A DNA stretch of 64,000 bases, taken from assembly GCF_008124835.1 (NCBI RefSeq), contig NZ_VNHW01000002.1, positions 248,001-312,000 on the forward strand. Direction: 5' to 3'. The stretch's first letter is position 1, and each line of letters starts with the position of its first letter. The notes below the pieces were generated by a model. It ran no database searches and was not told the DNA's origin. It saw nothing but the letters and a program-made list of their open reading frames with translations. Both the position numbers and the translations under genes were made by a program. This DNA is from Blastococcus xanthinilyticus. Its GTDB lineage: Bacteria; Actinomycetota; Actinomycetes; Mycobacteriales; Geodermatophilaceae. This document shows, one piece after another, positions 11,548-19,882 of the stretch.

Positions 11548-12483
11548 ATGTGGGACCGCGTCGGCGCGACCGCCGACGCCGCCCGCCGGCGGTCGCCGTG
11601 GCTGGACCACCTGGCCCGCGCCGGCGGCCGCTACCAGCGGACGCAGGGCGACCTCATGGCCGCGGGCGTCACCTACTTCGCCTTCCTGGGCCTGTTCCCG
11701 GTGCTGATGCTGGTCGCCTCCGTCATCGCGCTGGTCCTGGCGGGCAACGAGCTGCTCCAGCAGGAGCTCTACGCGGCCATCCGGGAGGCGTTCCCCGGGT
11801 CCACCGGCCGGGACATCGTCGCCGACCTGCGGTCGGCGGTCGGCTCCGCGGGGGTCGTCGGCGTCATCGGCCTGGTCGGCTTCCTCTACGCCGGCCTCCG
11901 GGCGATCGACAAGCTGCGCGTCGGCATGGAGCGGATCTGGAAGGGCCACGCCGACGAGCCGGAGTTCCTCCGCGACAACCTGCAGGACGTCGTCGCGCTG
12001 ATCGTGCTCGGGGCGGTCGGCCTGCTCAGCCTGGGTCTCACCGCGGTGGCCACCTGGGCCACCGCCTGGCTGCTGGACCTGCTGGGCCTGCAGGACGCCC
12101 CCGGCCTCGCCGTGGTCACGGCGGTCCTCAGCCTCGCGCTGGCCTTCGCCGGCGACGTCGTGGTCTTCCTCTGGCTGCTCAGGGTGGTGCCCTCCACGTC
12201 GCTGCCGGTGCGCCGGCTGCTGCCCGGGGCGCTGTTCGGTGCGGCCGGGTTCGAGGTGCTCAAGCTGATCGGGAACCTCTACCTGACGCTGATCTCCGGC
12301 AGCGTGACCGCCTCGGCCTTCGGCGGCGCGGTCGGCATCCTGGTGTGGATCAACGTCGTCTTCCGGTTCGCCTTCTTCACCGCCGCCTGGACCGCCAGCT
12401 CGGCCGCGGCGCAGGACGCCGCCCCGGCGGAGCCGCCGGCCCGGTCGGACGAGGACGCCGGCGCCGGACCAGCCACCGGCTGA
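11548..12483 (+). CDS. YihY/virulence factor BrkB family membrane protein
   Basis: A 311-residue integral membrane protein of the YihY/BrkB family. It shows the family features YQRTQGDLMAAGVTYFAFLGLFPVLML near residue 30 and five further hydrophobic segments. The region GALFGAAGFEVLKLIGNLYLTLISG and the ending GGAVGILVWINVVFRFAFFTAAW are also characteristic. The older name ribonuclease BN is not justified. The M. tuberculosis counterpart near trpS is annotated yhjD. No good ribosome-binding site precedes ATG 11548, so the exact start is uncertain. The 3' end overlaps the convergent carboxypeptidase gene by 107 bp. Confidence 0.88.
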   Translation: MWDRVGATADAARRRSPWLDHLARAGGRYQRTQGDLMAAGVTYFAFLGLFPVLMLVASVIALVLAGNELLQQELYAAIREAFPGSTGRDIVADLRSAVGSAGVVGVIGLVGFLYAGLRAIDKLRVGMERIWKGHADEPEFLRDNLQDVVALIVLGAVGLLSLGLTAVATWATAWLLDLLGLQDAPGLAVVTAVLSLALAFAGDVVVFLWLLRVVPSTSLPVRRLLPGALFGAAGFEVLKLIGNLYLTLISGSVTASAFGGAVGILVWINVVFRFAFFTAAWTASSAAAQDAAPAEPPARSDEDAGAGPATG

Positions 12484-13720
12484 CCACCGCCCCGACCGCG
12501 GCGGCCGCGGCCAGCCCCGCGAGGCCCACCGCCGTGCCCGGGGCCGCGTCGTCGGCCGGTCCGGCCGCCACCGGCGGGGCGGCCATCGGCCCGGCGGCCA
12601 CCGGCCCGGCGGCCGGCGTCCGGACCGGGCTGGGAGTGGCCGGCGTCCGGACGAGGTCGGCCGGGCGGACCAGCCGGCCCACCCCCGGGGTGCCCGCGGG
12701 GACGGCGAAGCCCCAGTCCAGCAGCAGGGCGGCCTGGTCGGCGGCGCGCAGCGGCACGTTCTCGGTGTCGAGCACGCTGACGACCAGCCGCCGCCCGTCG
12801 CGCTCGGCGGCGGTGACGAAGGTATGCCTGGCCGCGTCGGTGAACCCGGTCTTGCCGCCCAGGTTGCCGGGGTAGGCGCGCAGCAGCGGGTTCTGGTTCT
12901 GGATCTGGTAGCCGAGGGAGCGGCCCTCCACCGGCGGCATGTCGGCCGTGGGCGTGGCCAGCACACCGGCGGCGACGGGGTGCTCCAGCAGCGCCCGGAA
13001 GATCAGCGCCAGGTCGTAGGCCGACGACGACTGACCGGCGACGTCGAGCCCGGACGGCGTGCCGGCGACGGTGTCGAACGCGCCGAGGTCGGCCGCGGTC
13101 CGGTTCATCTCGGCGAGGGTGGCCGCGTCACCCCCGGCCGCCCGCGCCAGCGCGGAGGCGGCGTCGTTGCCCGACTGGAGCATCAGCGCGGTGAACAGCA
13201 GCGGTACCGGGTAGCGGCCGCCGTCGACCAGCCCGACCCGGCTGCCCTCCACCTGCTCGTCGGCCACCGTGCCCACCACGACCTCCGCCGGGTCCAGCCG
13301 GTCGACCAGCGTGAGGAAGGTCAGCGTCTTCAGCGTGCTGGCCGGGTAGTGGCGGCCGTGCGGATCGCGGCCGCCCAGCACCGCGCCGGTGCCGGCGTCG
13401 GCGACCAGCCAGGAGGACGCGGCGAGGCCGTCGGGCAGCGGCGGGGCGGCCTCGGCGACGACCACGCCCCGGGTGCGCAGCCGGTCCCCGCCCACCGTGC
13501 TGCCGTCGGGTGCGCTGCCCCGGGGCGGCAGGCCGGTGCGCGGGGCGGTCGGCGTCGGAGCGGCGAGGTCGACGGTCGGGCGCGTGGGTGCGGTGGCCGG
13601 TGCGGTGGGAGCCGCGGTGGGTGTCGCGCCCGCCGGTTCGGCCCGCGCCGCACCCGTCGCGGGGAGCGCGAGCGCCACCGCCACGGCCGCGGCGGTCGCC
13701 GCCCGCCGTGGTCGTCCCAT
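12377..13720 (-). CDS. D-alanyl-D-alanine carboxypeptidase (penicillin-binding, S11-type)
   Basis: A 447-residue exported protein that trims the terminal D-Ala from peptidoglycan stem peptides. Residues about 1-27 form a signal peptide (RRAATAAAVAVALALPATGAARA). A Pro/Thr/Ala-rich linker follows to about residue 85. The catalytic domain has all three motifs: STLK (SxxK) near 127, SGN near 183, and KTG in GGKTGFTD near 292. A C-terminal hydrophobic segment (GLAGLAAAAAVGAVVSRWLV) with a basic tail probably anchors it in the membrane. It is the counterpart of dacB1 near Rv3330 in M. tuberculosis, as I recall it. The last 35 codons run antisense over the end of the YihY gene. Confidence 0.92.
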   Translation of the reverse strand: MGRPRRAATAAAVAVALALPATGAARAEPAGATPTAAPTAPATAPTRPTVDLAAPTPTAPRTGLPPRGSAPDGSTVGGDRLRTRGVVVAEAAPPLPDGLAASSWLVADAGTGAVLGGRDPHGRHYPASTLKTLTFLTLVDRLDPAEVVVGTVADEQVEGSRVGLVDGGRYPVPLLFTALMLQSGNDAASALARAAGGDAATLAEMNRTAADLGAFDTVAGTPSGLDVAGQSSSAYDLALIFRALLEHPVAAGVLATPTADMPPVEGRSLGYQIQNQNPLLRAYPGNLGGKTGFTDAARHTFVTAAERDGRRLVVSVLDTENVPLRAADQAALLLDWGFAVPAGTPGVGRLVRPADLVRTPATPSPVRTPAAGPVAAGPMAAPPVAAGPADDAAPGTAVGLAGLAAAAAVGAVVSRWLVRRRRPRPTGPAAPPGRRPAPRPSWRSRRR

Positions 13721-13733
13721 GCCGCCGAGGCTA
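13721..13733 (-). promoter_or_regulatory. Leaderless promoter of the D,D-carboxypeptidase gene
   Basis: On the minus strand TAGCCT (13733-13728) is followed by seven bases and the ATG at 13720. Confidence 0.6.
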
Positions 13734-13825
13734 GGCGGCCAGTGACGACCGCCACCGCCCGCGGGTGCGGGCGACCCCGATCGGAGGACCCTTCGCAACG
13801 ATCGGGTCTCAGTCCGCCGCAGACG

Positions 13826-13856
13826 TTGCTGCCCCCGTGATGCGCGCGGTTAGCGT
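13826..13856 (+). promoter_or_regulatory. Possible promoter of the BMP transporter operon
   Basis: A TTGCTG (13826-13831) and TAGCGT (13851-13856) with a 19-base spacer lie about 110 bp before the lipoprotein gene. The spacing is long, so this is tentative. The leader that would follow shows no purine-riboswitch core that I can recognise. Confidence 0.35.
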
Positions 13857-13966
13857 CCGGGGGTCGTGCACCGTCGACCCGCTCGCCGCGGGACCCCGGG
13901 CACGCGGAAATCACCCCCGGGAGGCGCCGCCGTGTGGCGCGTTCTCCCCCCAGAGAGGAGATCGTC

Positions 13967-15031
13967 TTGCGCCGAGCGCGGATGACGAAGGCTGCGGCAC
14001 TGCTGCTGGCCGGCGGCCTGGCCCTCACGGCCTGTGCCAGCGACGAGGAGCCCGCCGCTGACGGTGGCGACACCGGCGGCGGTGCCGCGGCGGACGCGCC
14101 GAAGATCGGCCTGGCGTTCGACACCGGCGGCGAGGGCGACCGCTCGTTCAACGACTCGGCCGTGGCCGGTGTCGAGGCGGCGATCGAGGCCAACGGCGGC
14201 ACCGTCGCCAAGCTGAGCCCCAACGACGACGGCTCCAACCGCGCCGACCTGCTGACCCAGCTGGCCGACCAGGGCTACGACCCGATCATCGCCGTGGGCT
14301 TCGCCTACAGCGATGTGATCGGTGACATCGCCGAGCAGTACCCGGACGTCACCTTCGCCCAGGTCGACGGCGCGGTGGAGGACGCGGGCAGCCCGGAGAA
14401 CCTGACCGGTCTGCTCTTCGCCGAGGAGGAGGGCTCCTTCCTCGCCGGCGTCGCCGCGGCGACGAAGACCGAGGCCGACCACGTCGGTTTCGTCGGCGGT
14501 GTGGAGACCCCGCTGATCCAGAAGTTCCAGGCGGGCTTCGAGGCGGGTGTCGAGGCGGTCAACCCGGACATCCAGGTGGACTCGCAGTACATCTCGCCGG
14601 CCGGTGACTTCTCCGGGTTCAACGACCCGGCCCGCGGCAAGATCGTCGCGCAGGGCATGTACGACGCCGGCGCCGACATCGTCTACCACGCCGCCGGCGG
14701 CTCGGGCATCGGCGTCTTCCAGGCCGCGGCCGAGTCCGGTGGCCGGGCCATCGGCGTCGACTCCGACCAGTACCAGACGGTCGACGACCCGGCGCTCCAG
14801 GCCGTGATCATGACGTCGATGCTCAAGCGCGTCGACAACGCCGTGGAGCAGTTCATCGGCAACTACGTCGAGGGTGACGTCGCCGGCGGCGAGAACCAGC
14901 GGTTCGACCTGGAGAGCGAGGGCGTCGGCCTGTCCACCAGCGGTGGCTTCATCGACGACATCCAGGACGACCTGGACACCTACCGCGAGCAGATCATCAG
15001 CGGCGACATCGAGGTCCCGACGACCCCGTGA
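13967..15031 (+). CDS. BMP-family lipoprotein, nucleoside-binding component of ABC transporter
   Basis: A 354-residue lipoprotein. The N-terminus has a basic start, a hydrophobic stretch and the lipobox LTAC, so it is anchored outside the membrane at Cys. The mature part has the PnrA/BMP fold signatures KIGLAFDTGGEGDRSFND, IIAVGFAYSDVIG, YPDVTFAQVDG, GFVGGVETPLIQKFQAGFEAG and YHAAGGSGIGVF. BMP proteins bind purine or pyrimidine nucleosides. The TTG start was chosen because GAGAGGAGA lies six bases upstream; an ATG at 13982 is an alternative. An ATPase, two permeases and salvage enzymes follow, which supports nucleoside uptake. Two strong hairpins separate it from the ATPase gene. Confidence 0.93.
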   Translation: MRRARMTKAAALLLAGGLALTACASDEEPAADGGDTGGGAAADAPKIGLAFDTGGEGDRSFNDSAVAGVEAAIEANGGTVAKLSPNDDGSNRADLLTQLADQGYDPIIAVGFAYSDVIGDIAEQYPDVTFAQVDGAVEDAGSPENLTGLLFAEEEGSFLAGVAAATKTEADHVGFVGGVETPLIQKFQAGFEAGVEAVNPDIQVDSQYISPAGDFSGFNDPARGKIVAQGMYDAGADIVYHAAGGSGIGVFQAAAESGGRAIGVDSDQYQTVDDPALQAVIMTSMLKRVDNAVEQFIGNYVEGDVAGGENQRFDLESEGVGLSTSGGFIDDIQDDLDTYREQIISGDIEVPTTP

Positions 15032-15036
15032 CGCCC

Positions 15037-15066
15037 GGTGCGGGTCCGCTCCGGCGGACCCGCACC
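15037..15066 (+). terminator. Perfect 12-bp hairpin between BMP and ATPase genes
   Basis: GGTGCGGGTCCG (15037-15048) pairs exactly with its complement at 15055-15066 over a six-base loop, six bases after the BMP stop codon. It probably acts as a partial terminator or 3' stabiliser, so that the binding protein is made in excess of the transporter. Confidence 0.7.
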
Positions 15067-15079
15067 GATGGTGGGCCCC

Positions 15080-15115
15080 GACGGCGGGTCCGGGTCCCCA
15101 CCCGGGCCCGCCGTC
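15080..15115 (+). terminator. Second tandem hairpin between BMP and ATPase genes
   Basis: GACGGCGGG (15080-15088) pairs with CCCGCCGTC (15107-15115). An inner CCGGGT/ACCCGG extends the stem after one bulged base. It lies 13 bases after the first hairpin. Confidence 0.7.
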
Positions 15116-15322
15116 GTCGCGCCGGGGGTGCCGGACCCGGGAGCGCGGGGCCGGTCTCCCCGGCGGCCGGGGAGTGCGAGATCATGCGGCACGTCGTCCG
15201 CAGCGAGCCCTCCGACCGGCCGCACCGGGGACGACGCCGATCCGCGGGGGCCGACCGTTCCCGCGAGGACTGAGCAGACGTGCGCCGCGCACCCGCGGCC
15301 GCACACGAGGGAGAGGCCCACC

Positions 15323-16903
15323 ATGGCCGCAACAGGAGCGCCCGGCGCGACCGCGCCGGGCGCGGGCGCGGGGCCCGGGGACGCCCCGTACGCGGTGGAG
15401 CTGCGCGGCATCACCAAGCGCTTCCCCGGCGTGGTCGCCAACAAGGACATCGAGCTCCGGGTCCGCCGCGGCGAGGTGCACGCCATCGTGGGCGAGAACG
15501 GCGCCGGCAAGTCCACGCTGATGAAGACCCTCTACGGCATGCACCGCCCGGACGAGGGCCAGATCCTGCTGGGCGGGCGGGAGGTCCGCTTCCGCAGCCC
15601 GGCCGACGCCATCGAGGCCGGGATCGGCATGGTGCACCAGCACTTCATGCTGGCCGACAACTTCACCGTGCTCGAGAACATCGTCCTGGGCAGCGAGCCG
15701 ACCAAGGCCGGCCGGCTGGACCGGGCCGAGGCCCGCCGCCGGATCCGGGAGATCTCCTCGCGCTACGCGCTCAACCTGGAGCCCGACGTGCTCGTCGAGG
15801 CGCTCGGGGTCGGCGACCGGCAGCGGGTGGAGATCGCCAAGGTGCTCTACCGGGGCGCGACCACGCTGATCCTCGACGAGCCGACCGCCGTCCTGGTGCC
15901 GCAGGAGGTCGACGAGCTGTTCGGCAACCTCGCCGAGCTCACCCGCGAGGGCCTCACCGTCATCTTCATCTCGCACAAGCTGGACGAGGTCCGCAAGGTC
16001 GCCGACGCCATCACGGTGATCCGCCGGGGCACCACGGTCGGGGAGGCCGACCCCAAGACCACCACCAGCCACCAGCTGGCCGAGCTCATGGTCGGCTCAG
16101 AGCTGCCCTCCCCGGAGACGCGCGCCTCCACGGTGCGCGAGCGCCCGGTGCTGCAGGTGCGCGACCTCACCGTCGCCTCGTCCGCCGGGCGCCCGGTCGT
16201 CGACGGCGTCACCCTGACCGTCCGGGAGGGCGAGGTCGTCGGCATCGCCGGCGTCGAGGGCAACGGCCAGGCCGAGCTCGTCGACGCGATCATGGGCCTG
16301 CGCTCGCCGGCCGGGGGCACCCTGCTGCTCGGCGACGACGACGTCACCGGCTGGACCACCCGGGCCCGCCGCGAGGCCGGCATCGGGTTCATCCCCGAGG
16401 ACCGCCACCGCCAGGGCATGCTCCTGGACGCGACGCTCTGGGAGAACCGGATCCTCGGTCACCAGACCCGGCCGCCGGCGGTGAAGGGGCCGTTCATCGA
16501 CCGCCGCGGGGCCCGCACGGACACCGCGCGGATCATGCGCGAGTACGACGTCCGCGCCCCCGGCCCGGACACCCTCGCCGTCGCCCTGTCCGGCGGCAAC
16601 CAGCAGAAGCTGATCGTCGGCCGCGAGATGAGCGCCGCGCCGCGGCTGCTCGTGGCCGCCCACCCGACCCGCGGCGTCGACGTCGGCGCCCAGGCGGTCA
16701 TCTGGGAACTGCTCAAGGACGCCCGCGCGGAAGGGATGGGGATCCTGCTGATCTCGGCCGACCTCGACGAGCTGATCGGCCTCTCCGACACGCTCCAGGT
16801 CATGCTCCGCGGCCGGCTGGTCGCCACCCTCGACCCTTCGGACGTCACGCCCGAGGCGCTCGGTGGTCACATGACCGGCGCCCGCGCGGGAGGCGCGGCG
16901 TGA
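15323..16903 (+). CDS. Nucleoside ABC transporter ATP-binding protein (two fused NBDs)
   Basis: A 526-residue double ATPase of the simple-sugar/nucleoside uptake group (RbsA/NupA-like). The first domain has Walker A GENGAGKST near residue 57, Q-loop HQHF, and Walker B LILDEPTAVL. Its signature is LGVGDRQRVEI instead of the usual LSGGQ. The second has a degenerate Walker A region (GVEGNGQAELV), a good signature LSGGNQQK, and a Walker B in which the catalytic pair is replaced (LLVAAHPTRG). Such asymmetric domains are known in this family. The ATG is preceded by GAGGGAGAGG. It overlaps the first permease gene by GTGA. Confidence 0.94.
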   Translation: MAATGAPGATAPGAGAGPGDAPYAVELRGITKRFPGVVANKDIELRVRRGEVHAIVGENGAGKSTLMKTLYGMHRPDEGQILLGGREVRFRSPADAIEAGIGMVHQHFMLADNFTVLENIVLGSEPTKAGRLDRAEARRRIREISSRYALNLEPDVLVEALGVGDRQRVEIAKVLYRGATTLILDEPTAVLVPQEVDELFGNLAELTREGLTVIFISHKLDEVRKVADAITVIRRGTTVGEADPKTTTSHQLAELMVGSELPSPETRASTVRERPVLQVRDLTVASSAGRPVVDGVTLTVREGEVVGIAGVEGNGQAELVDAIMGLRSPAGGTLLLGDDDVTGWTTRARREAGIGFIPEDRHRQGMLLDATLWENRILGHQTRPPAVKGPFIDRRGARTDTARIMREYDVRAPGPDTLAVALSGGNQQKLIVGREMSAAPRLLVAAHPTRGVDVGAQAVIWELLKDARAEGMGILLISADLDELIGLSDTLQVMLRGRLVATLDPSDVTPEALGGHMTGARAGGAA

Positions 16904-18150
16904 GCGCGCTCCGACGGCTCGGGCCCACCGTCGGTGTCCCGGTGTTCGCCGTCCTGGTGGCGGTCGTCATCTCCGGCCTGGTCATGGCCGCGCTGCAGGT
17001 GAACCCGTTCGAGGTCTTCCGGGTGATGTTCGACCTGGGCGACACCCCGTCGCAGCAGATGACCGCGGTCGTGGTGGTGCTCAACCGCGCCGTCCCGCTC
17101 TTCCTCGCCGGGCTCGCCGTCGCGATCGCCTTCCGGATGGGCCTGTTCAACATCGGCGTCGAGGGTCAGTACCGGCTGGCCACCATCGTCGCCGCCGCCG
17201 TCGGGGCCGCCGTGGCGCTGCCCGGGCCGCTGCACGTGCTGCTGATCATGGCGGTGGCGGTGGTGGTGGGCGCCTTCTGGGCGGGCATCGTCGCCGTCCT
17301 CAAGGTCACCCGCGGCGTGAGCGAGGTGATCAGCTCGATCATGCTGAACTTCATCGCGCTGGGGATCGCCTCCTTCCTGCTCACCGGCCCGTTCCGGGGC
17401 AGCGAGCCGGGCGCCTCGATCATCAGCACCGCCGACATCCCCGAGTCCGGCTGGATGCCGAGCCTCAACGGGATCTTCGGCGCACTCGGGCTGGCGGACC
17501 CGCCGCGCCAGCTCTACGGCTTCCTCCTGGTGGCGGTCGTCGTCGGCGTCGCGCTCGCGGTGCTGCTGAACCGCACCCGGTTCGGCTACGACCTGCGGGC
17601 CAGCGGGCTCTCGCCGTCGGCGGCCAGCGCGAGCGGGGTCAACGCCCGGGCGATGGTGCTGAAGACGATGCTGCTCTCCGGCGCCGTCGCCGGGCTCATC
17701 GGCCTGCCCGACCTGCTCGGGGACACCCGCTCGTACACCACCGACTTCACCGCCGGCCTGGGCTTCCTCGGCATCGCCGTGGCGCTGCTCGGCCGGAACA
17801 ACCCGCTCGGCATCGCGTTCGCCGCGCTGCTGTTCTCCTTCCTCGACCGCGCGCTGGTGCCCCTGCAGATCGAGGGGCTGCCGGCGTCGGTCATCACGAT
17901 CATCCAGGGCACGATCGTGCTCGCGGTCGTCATCGCCAACGAGGTGGCCCGGCGGATCGCCCGGCGCTCCGCCGAGCGCGGCGGGGCGGCGGCCGACGCC
18001 GCCGCCCCCGGGGACGGGAGCACGAGCACCGGGCAGTCGGCGGGGGACGTCGGCGGACCGGGCGGCACGGACGTGCAGGGCACGGGAGCCGGGGTCAGCC
18101 GCACCGCCGGCGCCGGGCAGGCCGACGACACCCGGGGAGCCGGAGCATGA
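16900..18150 (+). CDS. Nucleoside ABC transporter permease 1
   Basis: A 416-residue inner-membrane permease of the BPD_transp_2 family. It has about eight hydrophobic segments, NIGVEGQYRLA near residue 83, and the conserved EVISSIMLNFIA near 143. Together with the second permease it would form the heterodimeric channel, as in the NupP/NupQ and RnsC/RnsD systems. The C-terminus carries a long low-complexity tail rich in Gly, Ala, Asp and Thr from about residue 360, absent from most relatives. The GTG overlaps the upstream stop and has GGGAGG six bases before it. Confidence 0.92.
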   Translation: MSALRRLGPTVGVPVFAVLVAVVISGLVMAALQVNPFEVFRVMFDLGDTPSQQMTAVVVVLNRAVPLFLAGLAVAIAFRMGLFNIGVEGQYRLATIVAAAVGAAVALPGPLHVLLIMAVAVVVGAFWAGIVAVLKVTRGVSEVISSIMLNFIALGIASFLLTGPFRGSEPGASIISTADIPESGWMPSLNGIFGALGLADPPRQLYGFLLVAVVVGVALAVLLNRTRFGYDLRASGLSPSAASASGVNARAMVLKTMLLSGAVAGLIGLPDLLGDTRSYTTDFTAGLGFLGIAVALLGRNNPLGIAFAALLFSFLDRALVPLQIEGLPASVITIIQGTIVLAVVIANEVARRIARRSAERGGAAADAAAPGDGSTSTGQSAGDVGGPGGTDVQGTGAGVSRTAGAGQADDTRGAGA

Positions 18151-19427
18151 GCACCACCGCCTCGACGCGCGCCACCCCGGCCGGCCGTGGGCCGCTGACC
18201 GAGTTCTTCCTGGGCGGCAGCCGCGCCCGCCGGATCACGCTGCTGCTGGTCGGGGCCTTCGTCCTGGTCTCCGCCGTGCGGGTGATCAGCGGGGAGGAGT
18301 CGCTCACCGCCTCCTCCACGATCGCCGCGGCGCTGCTGCTCGCCGTCCCCATCGGCCTGGCCGCCCTCGGCGGCCTGTTCGCCGAGCGGGCCGGCGTGGT
18401 CAACATCGGCCTCGACGGGATGATGACCCTCGGCACCTGGGGGGCCGGTTTCTGCGGCTACCAGTGGGGCTGGCAGGCCGCCATCGTCGGCGGCATGCTC
18501 TTCGGCGCCCTCGGCGGGCTGCTGCACGCCGTGGCCACCGTGACCTTCGGCGTGGACCACGTCGTCTCCGGTGTGGCGATCAACATCCTCGCTGCCGGGC
18601 TGGTGCGCTTCCTCTCCGAGCTGCTGTACAGCGACAACCCGGCCGGCGGTGGCGTCACCCAGTCGCCCGCGCTGACCAGCCGGCCACCGGAGGTCTCGCT
18701 CCCGGTGCTCTCCTCGGGGCCGGACCTGCTCGGCGACCTCGAGCGGCTGAACTGGTTCCTGCTCAGCGACGTCGCCGGCGTGCTCCGCGGCCTCACCAGC
18801 GGGGTCGGCCCCACGACCATCCTGGCCGTGCTGCTGATCCCGATCTCCTACCTGATCCTGTGGCGGACGGCGTTCGGCCTCCGGCTGCGCGCGTGCGGTG
18901 AGAACCCGGCCGCCGCGGACTCCCTGGGCGTCGCGGTCTACCGGATGAAGTACATCGCGGTGATCATCTCCGGCTCGCTGGCCGGGCTCGGCGGTGTCTT
19001 CCTGGTCTTCATCGCCGGCATCTACCGGGAGGGCCAGACCAACGGCCGCGGCTTCATCGGCCTCGCGGCGCTCATCTTCGGCAACTGGCGCCCGGGTGGC
19101 CTGGCCGCCGGCGCCGGGCTGTTCGGCTTCGCCGACGCGCTGCAGCTGCGCAGCCGCAGCGCGGTGGTGGCGCTGTTCCTGCTGCTGGCGGTCGTGCTGG
19201 CGGCGGTGGCCGTGTGGCAGGCCACCCGGCGCAAGCTGCTCCAGGCGGTGACGGCCGCGGTGTTCGCCGGCATCACGTTGACGGGCTTCCTGACGATCGA
19301 CGAGCTGGCGCCGGGCCTGGTCTCCTTCACCCCGCACCTGACCACCCTGCTGGTGCTCTCGCTGGCCTCCCAGCGATTGCGCATGCCCAAGGCCGACGGC
19401 CTGGTGTACCGACGAGGAGAGCACTAG
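18147..19427 (+). CDS. Nucleoside ABC transporter permease 2
   Basis: A 426-residue permease of the same family as its upstream neighbour. It shows NIGLDGMMTLGTWGAGF near residue 85, GVDHVVSGVAINILAAG near 133, RACGENPAAADSLGV near 248, and the late segment GRGFIGLAALIFGNWRPGG. About ten hydrophobic stretches are visible. The ATG overlaps the preceding stop as ATGA, and the TAG stop shares a base with the cdd GTG, so transport and salvage genes are translationally coupled. Confidence 0.93.
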   Translation: MSTTASTRATPAGRGPLTEFFLGGSRARRITLLLVGAFVLVSAVRVISGEESLTASSTIAAALLLAVPIGLAALGGLFAERAGVVNIGLDGMMTLGTWGAGFCGYQWGWQAAIVGGMLFGALGGLLHAVATVTFGVDHVVSGVAINILAAGLVRFLSELLYSDNPAGGGVTQSPALTSRPPEVSLPVLSSGPDLLGDLERLNWFLLSDVAGVLRGLTSGVGPTTILAVLLIPISYLILWRTAFGLRLRACGENPAAADSLGVAVYRMKYIAVIISGSLAGLGGVFLVFIAGIYREGQTNGRGFIGLAALIFGNWRPGGLAAGAGLFGFADALQLRSRSAVVALFLLLAVVLAAVAVWQATRRKLLQAVTAAVFAGITLTGFLTIDELAPGLVSFTPHLTTLLVLSLASQRLRMPKADGLVYRRGEH

Positions 19428-19882
19428 TGACCGCTGTGCCCGAGCCCGACTGGGAGGGCCTGCGCACCGCGGCCCGCGAGGCGATGACCCACGCCTATGC
19501 GCCCTACTCGCGGTTCCCGGTGGGCGTCGCCGGGCTGGTGGACGACGGCCGCGTCGTCACCGGCTGCAACGTGGAGAACGCCTCCTACGGGCTGGGCCTG
19601 TGCGCCGAGTGCGGGATGGTCAGCGACCTGGCCCGCACCGGCGGCGGCCGGCTGGTCGCGGTGGCCTGCGTCGGTGGCGACGGGCAGCCGCTGATGCCGT
19701 GCGGCCGGTGCCGCCAGCTGCTGTGGGAGCACGGGGGTGCGGACATGCTCATCGAGACGGTCTCGCTCGGCATCGTGCCGATGCGCGAGGTGCTGCCGGA
19801 CGCCTTCGGCCCCGACGACCTCACGGCTGCCGCCACGCGGTCGGCCGGTGGCACGGCTGCCGCCGAGCGGGGGCAGGGCTGA
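19427..19882 (+). CDS. cdd: Cytidine deaminase
   Basis: A 151-residue zinc enzyme that deaminates cytidine and deoxycytidine to uridine and deoxyuridine. It has YAPYSRFPVG near residue 24, the substrate loop TGCNVENASYGLGLCAECG with the zinc Cys and catalytic Glu, and the zinc pair PCGRC near 88. This is the Cys-Cys-Cys zinc set of the small tetrameric type. The GTG has CGAGGAG six to seven bases upstream and overlaps the permease stop. deoA follows with a one-base overlap. The enzyme fits directly behind the nucleoside importer. Confidence 0.94.
   Translation: MTAVPEPDWEGLRTAAREAMTHAYAPYSRFPVGVAGLVDDGRVVTGCNVENASYGLGLCAECGMVSDLARTGGGRLVAVACVGGDGQPLMPCGRCRQLLWEHGGADMLIETVSLGIVPMREVLPDAFGPDDLTAAATRSAGGTAAAERGQG

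Noticed and set aside
13857-13966. Possible purine riboswitch before the BMP gene
   Set aside because: The conserved purine-aptamer loops were not found in this GC-rich leader, and I know of no such riboswitch in this lineage.
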